From Albimonas donghaensis (lineage in GTDB: Bacteria; Pseudomonadota; Alphaproteobacteria; Rhodobacterales; Rhodobacteraceae), in assembly GCF_900106695.1 (NCBI RefSeq), contig NZ_FNMZ01000010.1, forward strand, positions 92,369 through 156,368: DNA of 64,000 nt. Reading direction: 5' to 3'. The notes beneath the pieces are model-generated. The model was given only the letters and a program-made list of their open reading frames with translations, was not told the origin of the DNA and did no database searches. Positions 1 through 8,303 of the stretch are shown piece after piece. Made by a program: the position numbers and the translations under genes. Position 1 is the stretch's first letter; every line of letters starts with the position of its first letter.

Positions 1-304
1 AGGGCCAGCGCCGCCGCGATCACCGCGCCGCGGCCAAGGCGGAGCGGTGTCGACCCGGGCGCCGCCGGCGAGGCCGAATCGTGCGGAGGAAGAGCCGAAC
101 CCGGCCGAGACCCGTGCGGGATCTCGGCGTGGGGCGGACGGGCGGGCGTGCGAGAGCGGTCAGCTGTAATCATCTTGGCGGCATGATGACCGAGCCTGCG
201 CCGCCGCGCCACCGTCACGAAGCCTCAGCCCCGCCTGACGGACGAGGATGTCACGGCGGCGCCTCCGCCGGGCGGCGCCCCGCCCCTGCTCGCGGCCCAG
301 GCCT
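1..304. other. Left-edge region without a convincing gene
   Basis: I see no supportable coding region here. An imperfect hairpin at 104-128 (GCCGAGA/TCTCGGC arms) lies downstream of the minus-strand oxidoreductase but has no T-run. A minus-strand gene could begin near 23 with GTG and leave the window (first residues MIAAALAL), but too little of it is present to call. Confidence 0.4.
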
Positions 305-1312
305 TCAGGCCGGGTCAGGCGCCACGCGGACCATGCGTTTGCCGCGATTCTCGCCCGCCAGCAGGCCGATGAGCGCGGCGGGGGCGTTCTCCAGCCCCTC
401 CACCACGTCCTCCACGACCCGAATCGCGCCGGAGGCGACCCAGCCCGACAGCGCCGCCTCGGCCTCCGCGTCCTTGTCGGCGAAGTCCATGACGATGAAC
501 CCCTCCATCCGCAGGCGCTTGACCACCACCAGGCCAGGGAGATTGCGCGGGCCGGAGGGCGCGCCCTCGTCATACTGGCTCACCGCCCCGCAGCAGACCA
601 CGCGCCCCTTGAGGTTCATCAGGAACAACGCGGTCTCCAGCACGGCCCCGCCGACATTGTCGAAGTAGACGTCCACCCCGTCCGGGCAGGCCGCTTTCAG
701 CGCCTTGAAGAAACCGGGATCGCGGTAGTCCACGCAGGCGTCGAAGCCCAGTTCCTCCATCACCCAGGCGCATTTCTCCGGGCCCCCGGCGATGCCCACC
801 GCGCGGCAGCCCAGCGCCTTGGCGATCTGGCCCACATACATCCCGACCGAGCCCGCGGCGGCCGAGACCACGACCGTGTCCCCCGCCCTGGGCGCGCCCA
901 CCTGCACCAGCCCGTGATAGGCGGTCTTCCCGGCGATGCCGTAGACCGACATCAGGTTCGACAGCGGCCGCAGCCCCGGCAGCTTGACCGCGCCCCTGGC
1001 CCGGATGATCGCGTGTTCCGCCCAGCCGGCCTCCGCCGCCACCAGGTCGCCCGGGGACAGGGCGGGGTCCGCGCTCTCCATCACCTCGGCGATGGCGTAG
1101 GTGTGCATGACGTCGCCGGCCTTCACCGCCTCGCGGTAGGTGGCACCCTGCATCCAGGCGCGGTTGGCGGCGTCGATGGACATGAGGATGACCCGGACCA
1201 GCGCCTCGCCCGGACCGGGGGCGGGAAGGTCGGCCTCGGTCAGCTCGAAGTTCTCCTTCGAGAGCGGGCCCTTGGGCAAGGTTCGGATGACGACCTGGCG
1301 GGTGCGGGTCAT
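305..1312 (-). CDS. NADP-dependent oxidoreductase, CurA/leukotriene B4 dehydrogenase type
   Basis: A 335-residue medium-chain dehydrogenase/reductase of the zinc-free group (curcumin reductase, prostaglandin reductase). These cytoplasmic enzymes use NADPH to reduce the C=C bond of alpha,beta-unsaturated carbonyls. A GroES-like N-terminal half (about 1-130) precedes a Rossmann domain whose nucleotide-binding loop reads AAAGSVGMYVGQIAKALG, followed by DVYFDNVGG, a family hallmark. No zinc-binding Cys set is present. The ATG at 1312 was chosen over an in-frame start 27 codons upstream because MTRTRQVVIR aligns with family starts and the extra residues are Arg-rich spacer. It diverges from the HxlR gene at 1432, which probably controls it; HxlR proteins often regulate adjacent electrophile-detoxifying reductases (inference). 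The substrate is unknown. Confidence 0.88.
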   Translation of the reverse strand: MTRTRQVVIRTLPKGPLSKENFELTEADLPAPGPGEALVRVILMSIDAANRAWMQGATYREAVKAGDVMHTYAIAEVMESADPALSPGDLVAAEAGWAEHAIIRARGAVKLPGLRPLSNLMSVYGIAGKTAYHGLVQVGAPRAGDTVVVSAAAGSVGMYVGQIAKALGCRAVGIAGGPEKCAWVMEELGFDACVDYRDPGFFKALKAACPDGVDVYFDNVGGAVLETALFLMNLKGRVVCCGAVSQYDEGAPSGPRNLPGLVVVKRLRMEGFIVMDFADKDAEAEAALSGWVASGAIRVVEDVVEGLENAPAALIGLLAGENRGKRMVRVAPDPA

Positions 1313-1431
1313 GGCGGTCTCTCCTCCCGTGGAGCGTGTCGGGCGTTCTGTTTCCGGGCGGCGAGATCGGCGGAGTTGCGCCTCGCCTGTCATTGCGAAT
1401 ACGGTAACTTCACGTTTTGAAGCGAGTCAAC

Positions 1432-1944
1432 ATGAGCCGCGCCGACCTGACCCGAGACGCCTGCACCTTCGCCCGCGCCGCCGAGCTGCTGGGCGACCCG
1501 TGGACCCTTCTGGCGCTGCGCGAGCTGTTCCTGGGCACGCGCCGCTTCGACGATTTCCAGCGCCAGACCGGGGCCTCGCCGCATCTGCTGTCCCAGCGCC
1601 TCAAGCGGCTGGAGGCGGAGGGGATCGTGGCGCGTCGCCGCTATTCCCTGCGCCCGCCGCGGGACGAATACCGGCTGACCGCGCAGGGGCGCGACCTGTG
1701 GCCCGTGGTCGTGGCGCTGAAGGGCTGGGGGGACCGCTGGCGTCCGGCGGAGGAGGCCGACGCCCCGCCCCCGATGCGCCTGCGCCATCGCGGCTGCGGG
1801 CGGCCGACGGAACCCTGCATGACCTGTTCCGAATGCGGGGAGCCGATGGCGGCCCGGGACTCGATCGTCGAGGTCTCGGACGCCTGGGCCGAGGCCCGCG
1901 CCGCCCGCGCCCTGCCCCGCGACCGCGCGCCCCGGAGCGGCTGA
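1432..1944 (+). CDS. HxlR-family winged-helix transcriptional regulator
   Basis: A 170-residue DNA-binding protein. The HxlR core is clear: CTFARAAELLGDPWTLLALR, then RRFDDFQRQTGASPHLLSQR (recognition helix) and LEAEGIVARRRY (wing), within about residues 5-100. The C-terminal third contains four Cys and a CSECGEP motif, which could bind metal or sense redox or electrophiles; HxlR members such as HypR and YodB use Cys switches, but that role is inferred here. The ATG at 1432 is preferred to an upstream TTG at 1417. It is divergent from the CurA-type reductase with a 119-nt gap that should hold both promoters. Confidence 0.85.
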   Translation: MSRADLTRDACTFARAAELLGDPWTLLALRELFLGTRRFDDFQRQTGASPHLLSQRLKRLEAEGIVARRRYSLRPPRDEYRLTAQGRDLWPVVVALKGWGDRWRPAEEADAPPPMRLRHRGCGRPTEPCMTCSECGEPMAARDSIVEVSDAWAEARAARALPRDRAPRSG

Positions 1945-2010
1945 CCGTAAGACCGCCCCCCGCGCCCCCGCCGCCAATCCATAACCAGACGCTTCCAAGG
2001 GAGACCCCAG

Positions 2011-2988
2011 ATGAAAACCCGCATCACCGAAATGCTCGGCATCCAGCACCCGATCATCCAGGGCGGCATGCACTATGTCGGCTTCGCCGAACTGGCCGCG
2101 GCCGTGTCCAACGCCGGCGGGCTCGGCGTGATCACCGGCCTGACCCAGAAGACCCCGGCGGATCTGGCGAACGAGATCGCCAAGTGCCGGGACCTGACCG
2201 ACAAGCCCTTCGGCGTGAACCTGACCTTCCTGCCTACCGTCTCCTCGCCCGACTATCCGGGCTATGTGAAGGCGATCATCGAGGGCGGCGTGAAGGTGGT
2301 GGAGACCGCCGGGCGCAACCCGTCGGAGGTCATGCCCTACCTCAAGGACGCGGGCATCAAGGTGATCCACAAATGCACCTCGGTGCGCCACTCGCTCAAG
2401 GCGCAGTCGATCGGCTGCGACGCGGTTTCGGTCGACGGGTTCGAATGCGGCGGCCATCCGGGCGAGGACGACATTCCCAACATGATCCTGCTGCCCCGCG
2501 CGGCGGACGAGCTGGAGATCCCCTTCGTGGCCTCCGGCGGCATGGCGGATGCGCGCAGCCTCGTCGCCGCCCTGTCGATGGGGGCCGAGGGCATGAACAT
2601 GGGCACCCGCTTCATCGCCACGAAAGAGGCGCCGGTGCATCAGAAGGTGAAGGAGGCGATCGTCGCGGCCTCCGAGCTGGACACCCGCCTGGTCATGCGC
2701 CCGCTGCGCAACACCGAGCGCGTGCTGACCAACGCCGCGGTGGAGCGGCTGCTGGAGAAGGAGCAGCGGCTGGGCAAGGACCTGAAGTTCGAGGACATCA
2801 TCGACGAGGTCGCCGGCGTCTACCCCAAGATCATGATGGACGGCGACATGGAGGCCGGGGCCTGGTCCTGCGGCATGGTCGCGGGCCTGATCCACGACAT
2901 CCCCACCTGCGAGGAGCTGATCTCCGGCATCATGGCCGAGGCGGAGATCATCGTGCGCAAGCGGCTCGAAGGCATGTGGGCGGCGTGA
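2011..2988 (+). CDS. FMN-dependent TIM-barrel oxidoreductase (nitronate monooxygenase / NADH:quinone reductase family)
   Basis: A 325-residue TIM-barrel flavoprotein. The sequence follows the PA1024 pattern almost end to end: HPIIQGGMHYVGFAELAAAV at the N-terminus, FGVNLTFLPT, VIHKCTSVRHSLKA, DGFECGGHPGEDDIP, ASGGMADARSLVAAL and MGTRF for FMN-phosphate binding. Automatic pipelines call such proteins nitronate monooxygenase, but PA1024 was characterised as an NADH:quinone reductase, and the motifs here look more like that class (inference). Start at 2011 with GGGAG at about 2000-2004. It follows the HxlR gene on the same strand with a 66-nt gap. Cytoplasmic; no signal peptide. Confidence 0.85.
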   Translation: MKTRITEMLGIQHPIIQGGMHYVGFAELAAAVSNAGGLGVITGLTQKTPADLANEIAKCRDLTDKPFGVNLTFLPTVSSPDYPGYVKAIIEGGVKVVETAGRNPSEVMPYLKDAGIKVIHKCTSVRHSLKAQSIGCDAVSVDGFECGGHPGEDDIPNMILLPRAADELEIPFVASGGMADARSLVAALSMGAEGMNMGTRFIATKEAPVHQKVKEAIVAASELDTRLVMRPLRNTERVLTNAAVERLLEKEQRLGKDLKFEDIIDEVAGVYPKIMMDGDMEAGAWSCGMVAGLIHDIPTCEELISGIMAEAEIIVRKRLEGMWAA

Positions 2989-3079
2989 TCCGGCCGACCT
3001 GATCCGCGCCCCATGATCTCGGGGCGGCCATGATCTCGGGGGGGGGGACGCCGCGGCGCCCCCCCTTCTCAGTCCCGCC

Positions 3080-4378
3080 TCAGTCCCGCCGCCGGTCGTC
3101 GATGACGTCGCGCAGGGCGCTCCACCGCGTCACGGCGGCGGCGGCGAGGGGGGCGAAGGGGCGGAACGGGATCCTGGGGAAATCCAGCCCGTCGAAGGCG
3201 GTTTCCGAGCCCGGCCGCTCCAGGATCTTCAGCGCCAGCTTGCGCGCGAAATAGAGGCTGCGGGTGACGCCCGAGCCGCAATAGCCGCCCGCATACCAGA
3301 CCCCGTCGATGCGCCCCAGATGCGGGGCGTGATCCTGGGTGTAGGCGATCTTCCCCGTCCAGAGATGAGAGAAGTTCACGCCTTCCAGCTGCGGGAACAC
3401 CCGCGTCGCCGCGGCCCGCACGGCGCGGGCGCGGCGGGCGTCGCCGGCCCGCATCGGGCCGATGCGGCCGCCGAAGATGAAACGCGAGTTGTCCGGCGTC
3501 GGGCGGAACCACATGAAGACCCGGCGGTTCTCGCCGAAGGCGCGGCCCTGGGGGGTCAGCTCCCCCATCAGGTTGGCCGAAAGCGGCTCGGTCGCCGCCA
3601 CGCCGGTCAGGATCGGGACCACCCGCGGCCCCAGCGGCGCGGTGGCCTGGGCGGCGCCGTAGCCGTTGGTGGCCATCACCACATCGCGCGCGCGCATCAC
3701 CCCGTCGGGCAGCCGCAGCGCCACGCCGCCCGCCTCGCGGGTGAGGCCGGAGACCGGCGTGCGCTCGAACAGCATGGCGCCGGCGTCCTCGGCCCGGCGG
3801 GCCAGCGCCTCGACCAGCATCCGGGGCTGGATCATGCCGTCGCGCAGATAGACCACGCCGCCCCGGTAGAAATCCGAGCCGATCTGGTCCTGCTGGCGCG
3901 CCCGCGGGACCATCTCGTAGGGGAGCCCCACGGCCTTCTCCAGCCGCTCGCATTCCCGCGCGGTGGCCTCGTAGCTGGCGGCGGTCGGGGCGCCGCGGAA
4001 ACGGCCGGCCATGGTCAGGCCGCAGTCGATGCCCTCGGCCGCGAGGAAGGCCTCGAAATCGTCGAGCGCGGTCATGCCCTCGGTCATGATCGCGGCGGCG
4101 CGCTCGGCGCCGTAATGGGCGGTCAGGCCGGCCATGCCCAGCTTGTGAAAGCTCGGCCCCACCATGCCGCCATTGCGCGAGGACGCGCCGTGGCCGATGT
4201 CCTCGGCCTCCAGCACCGCCACCGAGCGCCCGCCCCGCGCCAGGTCCAGCGCCAGCCGCAACCCGGTGAAGCCGGAGCCGACCACCGCCACATCCACCGT
4301 CTCGGGCCGGGGATGGGCGCGGGGGACGTAGACCTCCCGCCCGTCGCGCCAGTAGTTGCGGGCGGGATCGTCGCTCAC
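3080..4378 (-). CDS. NAD(P)/FAD-dependent oxidoreductase, DAO family (PuuB-like)
   Basis: A 432-residue D-amino-acid-oxidase-fold flavoprotein. The FAD-binding motif VAVVGSGFTGLRLALDLARG sits near residue 30, followed by GHGASSRNGGMV, which is typical of gamma-glutamylputrescine oxidase-like enzymes. The C-terminal glycine-rich stretch GVWYAGGYCGSGVT closes the FAD domain. These enzymes oxidise amines, secondary amines or N-methyl amino acids to imine or aldehyde plus NH3. The start is GTG at 4378, overlapping the TGA of the DUF1028 gene (GTGA), so the two are translationally coupled. It is the last gene of the minus-strand uptake/catabolic operon; the natural substrate is probably the imported compound or a fragment of it. 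Confidence 0.85.
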   Translation of the reverse strand: MSDDPARNYWRDGREVYVPRAHPRPETVDVAVVGSGFTGLRLALDLARGGRSVAVLEAEDIGHGASSRNGGMVGPSFHKLGMAGLTAHYGAERAAAIMTEGMTALDDFEAFLAAEGIDCGLTMAGRFRGAPTAASYEATARECERLEKAVGLPYEMVPRARQQDQIGSDFYRGGVVYLRDGMIQPRMLVEALARRAEDAGAMLFERTPVSGLTREAGGVALRLPDGVMRARDVVMATNGYGAAQATAPLGPRVVPILTGVAATEPLSANLMGELTPQGRAFGENRRVFMWFRPTPDNSRFIFGGRIGPMRAGDARRARAVRAAATRVFPQLEGVNFSHLWTGKIAYTQDHAPHLGRIDGVWYAGGYCGSGVTRSLYFARKLALKILERPGSETAFDGLDFPRIPFRPFAPLAAAAVTRWSALRDVIDDRRRD

Positions 4379-5136
4379 GCGGTCAGGGTCCAGGCGTTGC
4401 GCCGACGCTCGGCGGGGAAGCGGTCCTCCAGGCCGAGCTCCTTGATCCGGGCCACGGAGGCCTCGAAGATCTGGCGGCTCACCGGCACCGTGTCGGGGGC
4501 GAGCATGACCTTGCGCAGCGTCTCGCCCCGCGCGCCCCAGGCGGCGTGGAGCTTGGCCAGATCCCCGACCGCATCGCCGTCGGCGAGGTCCACGCGCAGG
4601 TCGCAGGTGTCGATCTCATGCGGGCCGGTGACCCGCAGGGCGGCGGAGACGAGCCTGTCGCCCACCTCTCCGCCCGCATCGCGCCCGGCCACCAGCGCCG
4701 CCATCAGCCGGTCGGCGAGCGCCGCGGCGGGGTCGGCGCCGAAAGCCGCGGCCATGGCGGCGGGCACGTCCGGATTGTCGAGGATGTTGCCCAGCGCCAG
4801 GCAGTCCGGGCCGGCGGAATGGGCGAAGATCGAATACATGGCCCGCCCGTGATGCACCGCGACGCGCCCCTGCGCGTCGATCACGCCCACCTGACGCCAT
4901 TCGATGTCGGGGGTCGAGTCGCAGATCACGCCCAGCGTCGTCTCGGCGTCGTCGCCCTCGGCCAGCCGGCGGGCGCCGAGATCGCGCAGGCGGCTGTCGG
5001 TGCGGTGCTGGCTCAGCACCCCGCCCTTGCCATGCACGAGCCCGACGCAGCGCGAGCCCACCGCCAGGTCGGAAGTGGTGATCGCCGCGCCGAACGCGCC
5101 GGTGCGGGCGCAGCGCCCGACGATGGAGAAGGTCAT
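4375..5136 (-). CDS. DUF1028 domain-containing protein
   Basis: A 253-residue protein of the DUF1028 family, which adopts an Ntn-hydrolase-like fold and has no firmly assigned reaction. The start MTFSIVGRCARTGAFGAAIT and the central region (HGKGGVLSQ, LRDLGARRLAEGDDAE, VGVIDAQGRVAVHHG, ALGNIL) match the family throughout. Family members commonly sit beside amidohydrolases, RidA-like proteins and ABC transporters in catabolic clusters, as here. It is 12 nt downstream of the amidohydrolase and overlaps the FAD oxidoreductase start. An amide- or imine-hydrolysing role is a guess from context. Confidence 0.85.
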   Translation of the reverse strand: MTFSIVGRCARTGAFGAAITTSDLAVGSRCVGLVHGKGGVLSQHRTDSRLRDLGARRLAEGDDAETTLGVICDSTPDIEWRQVGVIDAQGRVAVHHGRAMYSIFAHSAGPDCLALGNILDNPDVPAAMAAAFGADPAAALADRLMAALVAGRDAGGEVGDRLVSAALRVTGPHEIDTCDLRVDLADGDAVGDLAKLHAAWGARGETLRKVMLAPDTVPVSRQIFEASVARIKELGLEDRFPAERRRNAWTLTA

Positions 5137-5148
5137 GGAAGGCTCCCG

Positions 5149-6549
5149 TTATCCGCCCAGGTCGTCGAAGCGCGGCAGGGGCGCGTCATGGCCCTCCGCC
5201 TCGAACTTGCGCCACATCGACCGCGTGGCGGCCTGGGCCTCGTCCACGGCGGCGGTCTCGTCGATGGTGGTCAGCTTGCGGTCGCGCATCAGGAAGCGGC
5301 CGTCGGTCATGGTGTCGACCACCAGCCCCGGATGCCCGTAATGCGTGAGGTTGGAAATCAGCGACACCGCCGGCGCCATGGTCGCGTTCTTCAGGTCGAT
5401 GGTCGCCAGATCCGCCTTGGCCCCGACCGCGATGCGCCCCAGGTCGGGCCGGTCCAGCGCGCGGGCCGCGTTGACGGTGGCGTAGTCGAAGACCCGCCCC
5501 GGAGACGGCCGCACCGACCGCCCCCAGGCCCCGCGATGCAGGGTCATGGCGGATTTCATCGACTGGAACATGTCCTCGGTCATGTTGTCGGAGCCGAGCG
5601 CGATGTTGATCCCCGCCTCCTGAATCGCCCGCACCGGCGCCGGATGCGGCCCCTTGGCGGACATCGAGGCGGGCGAATGGATGAAATGCACGCCGCGGCG
5701 GGCGAGGATCTCCACATCGCTTTCGGTGCAGAAGGTCCAGTGAACCGCCAGCAGGTCGTCGCCGAGAAAGCCGTTGCGGTCGAGATACTCGGTCGAGGTG
5801 CAGCCGTGCAGTTTCTCGACCTGCTCTTTCTCCGAGATGATCTGGGACAGGTGGATGGTCCGGCGCAGCCCGTGGCGCGCCGCCAGCCGCGACACCTCCC
5901 CCAGCATCCAGGGCGAGCAGTTGTCCGGCCCGTGGGCGGCCATCATCACCCGCACGCGGTCGTTCTCGGACCCGTGGAAACGCTCGATCAGCGCCTCGGT
6001 GCGGTTGACGAAGGTCTGCCCGAAGTCGCGGTCGAAGCGATAGGCGCCCTTGCCGACCTCGGTGGTCACGGCGTCCGCGCAGCTCTCGGCCAGCCACAGG
6101 CGCAGGCCGGTCGCGGCCATGGCGGGGGCGTAGTCAGCGACATGGCGCAGCGGATCGACGAGGGTCGTGGTCCCCGAGCGGATCGCCTCGGCGCAGGCCA
6201 GCCGCGCGATGGCGGCGCGCTCCTCCGGCGTCAGCAGGTAGGAGACGGGGACCATGTACTGGTAGACGAGGTTGCCCTCGATGTCCTCGATGGTCCCGCG
6301 CAGCGCCAGCAGCACGGCGTGGGTGTGGGCGTTGACCAGACCGGGAATGACCAGCTTGCCGGTGCAGTCCACCGGCTCGAAATCGGCGAACTCGGTCCCC
6401 TCGGGCGCGCGCTCCAGCACCGCGGCGATGCGGTCGCCCTCGATGGCCAGCGTGGCGGGGGCGATGCGGGGCCCGTCGATGGGAAGACCGTCGGTCCCGG
6501 CCTCTCCCGGCAGGGCGCAGACGCCCCCGGTCAGCAGCAGCCGGCTCAT
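5149..6549 (-). CDS. Amidohydrolase-superfamily deaminase (AtzB/TrzA-like)
   Basis: A 466-residue metal-dependent hydrolase. The HxH motif is in GLVNAHTHAVLLALRG, a metal His in TIHLSQIISE, a further His in LLAVHWTFC, and the catalytic Asp in IALGSDNMTEDMF. The N-terminal beta-sandwich and the C-terminal LGRIAVGAKADLATIDLK are typical of the cytosine-deaminase-like/ATZ-TRZ subgroup that deaminates or dechlorinates N-heterocycles (S-adenosylhomocysteine, hydroxyatrazine, guanine). Its ATG overlaps the stop of the permease gene by 4 nt. Acting on an imported cyclic nitrogen compound is the natural reading in this operon; the exact substrate cannot be read from sequence. Confidence 0.87.
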   Translation of the reverse strand: MSRLLLTGGVCALPGEAGTDGLPIDGPRIAPATLAIEGDRIAAVLERAPEGTEFADFEPVDCTGKLVIPGLVNAHTHAVLLALRGTIEDIEGNLVYQYMVPVSYLLTPEERAAIARLACAEAIRSGTTTLVDPLRHVADYAPAMAATGLRLWLAESCADAVTTEVGKGAYRFDRDFGQTFVNRTEALIERFHGSENDRVRVMMAAHGPDNCSPWMLGEVSRLAARHGLRRTIHLSQIISEKEQVEKLHGCTSTEYLDRNGFLGDDLLAVHWTFCTESDVEILARRGVHFIHSPASMSAKGPHPAPVRAIQEAGINIALGSDNMTEDMFQSMKSAMTLHRGAWGRSVRPSPGRVFDYATVNAARALDRPDLGRIAVGAKADLATIDLKNATMAPAVSLISNLTHYGHPGLVVDTMTDGRFLMRDRKLTTIDETAAVDEAQAATRSMWRKFEAEGHDAPLPRFDDLGG

Positions 6550-7358
6550 GTCCGGCGGACCGCCACGGCGCCGGCGAGGACCAGCGTCACCAGCACCAGC
6601 ACCGTGGCCACCACGGCGATGGTCGGGTCGATATTGTCCTGGATGCCCTCCCAGATCAGCTTGGGCAGCGTCTCCACCCGGCGCACGGTGATGAACAGCA
6701 CCGAGACGATCTCATCGAAGGACACGATGAAGGCGAAGACGGCGCCGGTGATCATGCCGGGCCGGGCGGCGGGCACCACGACCTCCCACACCGTCCGCCA
6801 CACCGAGGCGCCGAGCGACCGCGCCGCCTGCGGCAGTTTCGGGTCCAGGTTGGCCAGCGCCGCGAACACGGAGATCGACACGTAAGGCAGCGCCAGCAGC
6901 GTGTGCGCCAGGATCACCCCGGTCCAGGTGTCGATCAGGCCGAGCGTCACCCAGAACCGGTAGAAGCCGAGGCTCTGCACCACCGGCGGCACCAGGATCG
7001 GCACGATCAGCACCCAGCGCGCGATGGTCGCCGCCCGGTTGCCCAGGAACCAGCAGCCGATGGAGAAGGCCGCGCCCAGCACCGTGGAGATCAGCGCCAC
7101 CGCCAGCCCCACCAGGATCGAGGCCGCGGTCCCCCCCAGCCAGCGGGCGGAGGTGAAGTAGCTCTCGTAATGCTGAAGCGACAGGCCGTCCTTGGGCAGG
7201 CCGATATAGGAGGTGTCGGTCAGCGAGACCGGGATCACCACCAGGATCGGCAGCGCCAGGAAGGCCGCGACCAGCCAGCCGCCGGTGCCCATGGCGATGC
7301 GGAAGGCGGAGGCGGGGCCGCCGGGGACGGTCTCGGGGGCGGTCTTGGGGGCGCTCAT
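6546..7358 (-). CDS. ABC transporter permease (PotC-type)
   Basis: A 270-residue inner-membrane permease of the spermidine/putrescine (PotC) class. About six hydrophobic segments are visible, e.g. GGWLVAAFLALPILVVIPVS and VLVTLVLAGAVAV. The EAA loop that contacts the ATPase reads QAARSLGASVWRTVWEVVVP. The start at 7358 (MSAPKTAPE) overlaps the stop of the upstream permease by one base (TGATG), so the two are coupled. An apparent N-terminal extension in the same frame is only the shadow of the upstream permease gene. Confidence 0.88.
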   Translation of the reverse strand: MSAPKTAPETVPGGPASAFRIAMGTGGWLVAAFLALPILVVIPVSLTDTSYIGLPKDGLSLQHYESYFTSARWLGGTAASILVGLAVALISTVLGAAFSIGCWFLGNRAATIARWVLIVPILVPPVVQSLGFYRFWVTLGLIDTWTGVILAHTLLALPYVSISVFAALANLDPKLPQAARSLGASVWRTVWEVVVPAARPGMITGAVFAFIVSFDEIVSVLFITVRRVETLPKLIWEGIQDNIDPTIAVVATVLVLVTLVLAGAVAVRRT

Positions 7359-8194
7359 CAGCTCCGCTCCAACAGGGCGCTGCGCAGGTTCACGAAGCGC
7401 GCGGCGACGATCAGGACCAGGGCCGTGGCGACCAGCAGCGCCACCGAGATGGCGGTGCCCAGCCCCCAGTTCAGGAATTCCTGGATCTGGTAGGTGATGT
7501 ATTCGGAGACCATCAGCACGCGCCCCCCGCCCAGCAGCGCCGGCGTGATGTAGAAACCGAGGCTGAGCACGAAGACCAGCAGCGCGCCGGAGGCGACGCC
7601 GGGCAGGGTCTGGGGCAGGTAGACCATCCGGAAGGCGGTGAATTCCGAGGCGCCAAGCCCGCGGGCGGCTTCGGTATAGGCGCGGTCGATGCCGCGCATG
7701 TTGGCCATCATCGGCAGCACCGCGAAGGGCAGCATGACATGGACCATGGCCAGCACCACGCCGAATTCGTTGTGCATCAGGCGCATGGGCGCGTCGATGA
7801 GGCCGATGTCGCGCATCGCGTCGTTGACCAGGCCCGAGCGGCCCAGCAGCACGATCCACGCGAAGGACCGGATCAGCACCGACACCCAGAACGGCAGCAG
7901 CACCATGGCGATCAGCAGCGGCCGGGCGGAGCGGATGACGTTGGTGATGGAATAGGCGCAGATATAGCCGAGCAGCACGCAGATGACCGTGGTCAGCGCC
8001 GCCACCCGGAAGGTGATGACGAAGGAGGTCTGCACCGCCTGGCTCTCGGTCATCTTGACGTAGTTGCCGAAGCCGAGCGCGGGCTCGGTCATCGAGATCG
8101 CCCAGATGTTCACCAGCGGCCAGATGTAGAAGACGATCATCACGGCCAGCGCCGGGGCCGCCAGAAGCCAGTAACGCGTCTTGTCGGTCTGCAT
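7358..8194 (-). CDS. ABC transporter permease (PotB-type)
   Basis: A 278-residue inner-membrane permease that pairs with the PotC-type permease directly downstream. It has a short N-terminus followed by YWLLAAPALAVMIVFYIWPL (TM1). The EAA motif is EAARGLGASEFTAFRMVYLP. The PotB/PotH character suggests uptake of polyamine-like or other small cationic or nitrogenous solutes, but this permease family also carries opines and thiamine, so specificity is open. It follows the binding-protein gene across a gap with two strong hairpins. Confidence 0.88.
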   Translation of the reverse strand: MQTDKTRYWLLAAPALAVMIVFYIWPLVNIWAISMTEPALGFGNYVKMTESQAVQTSFVITFRVAALTTVICVLLGYICAYSITNVIRSARPLLIAMVLLPFWVSVLIRSFAWIVLLGRSGLVNDAMRDIGLIDAPMRLMHNEFGVVLAMVHVMLPFAVLPMMANMRGIDRAYTEAARGLGASEFTAFRMVYLPQTLPGVASGALLVFVLSLGFYITPALLGGGRVLMVSEYITYQIQEFLNWGLGTAISVALLVATALVLIVAARFVNLRSALLERS

Positions 8195-8226
8195 GGGGAA
8201 CCCGGAGCTTTCGGTGTTGCGCAGGG

Positions 8227-8297
8227 CCCCCGGCGCGGGCGCGCCGGGGGCGAGGGTCAGGCGCGGGCGGCGGCGAGGTCGCCTGCGCGCCGCCCGC
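8227..8297 (-). terminator. Two stacked hairpins between binding-protein and permease genes
   Basis: Two perfect 10-bp stems lie in the 109-nt gap: GCGGGCGGCG (8263-8272) with CGCCGCCCGC (8288-8297), and CCCCCGGCGC (8227-8236) with GCGCCGGGGG (8241-8250). Neither has a clear U-tract on the minus strand. Such structures after a binding-protein gene often stabilise its mRNA or attenuate read-through, so that the binding protein outnumbers the permeases (inference). Confidence 0.5.
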
Positions 8298-8303
8298 GGC
8301 CCA

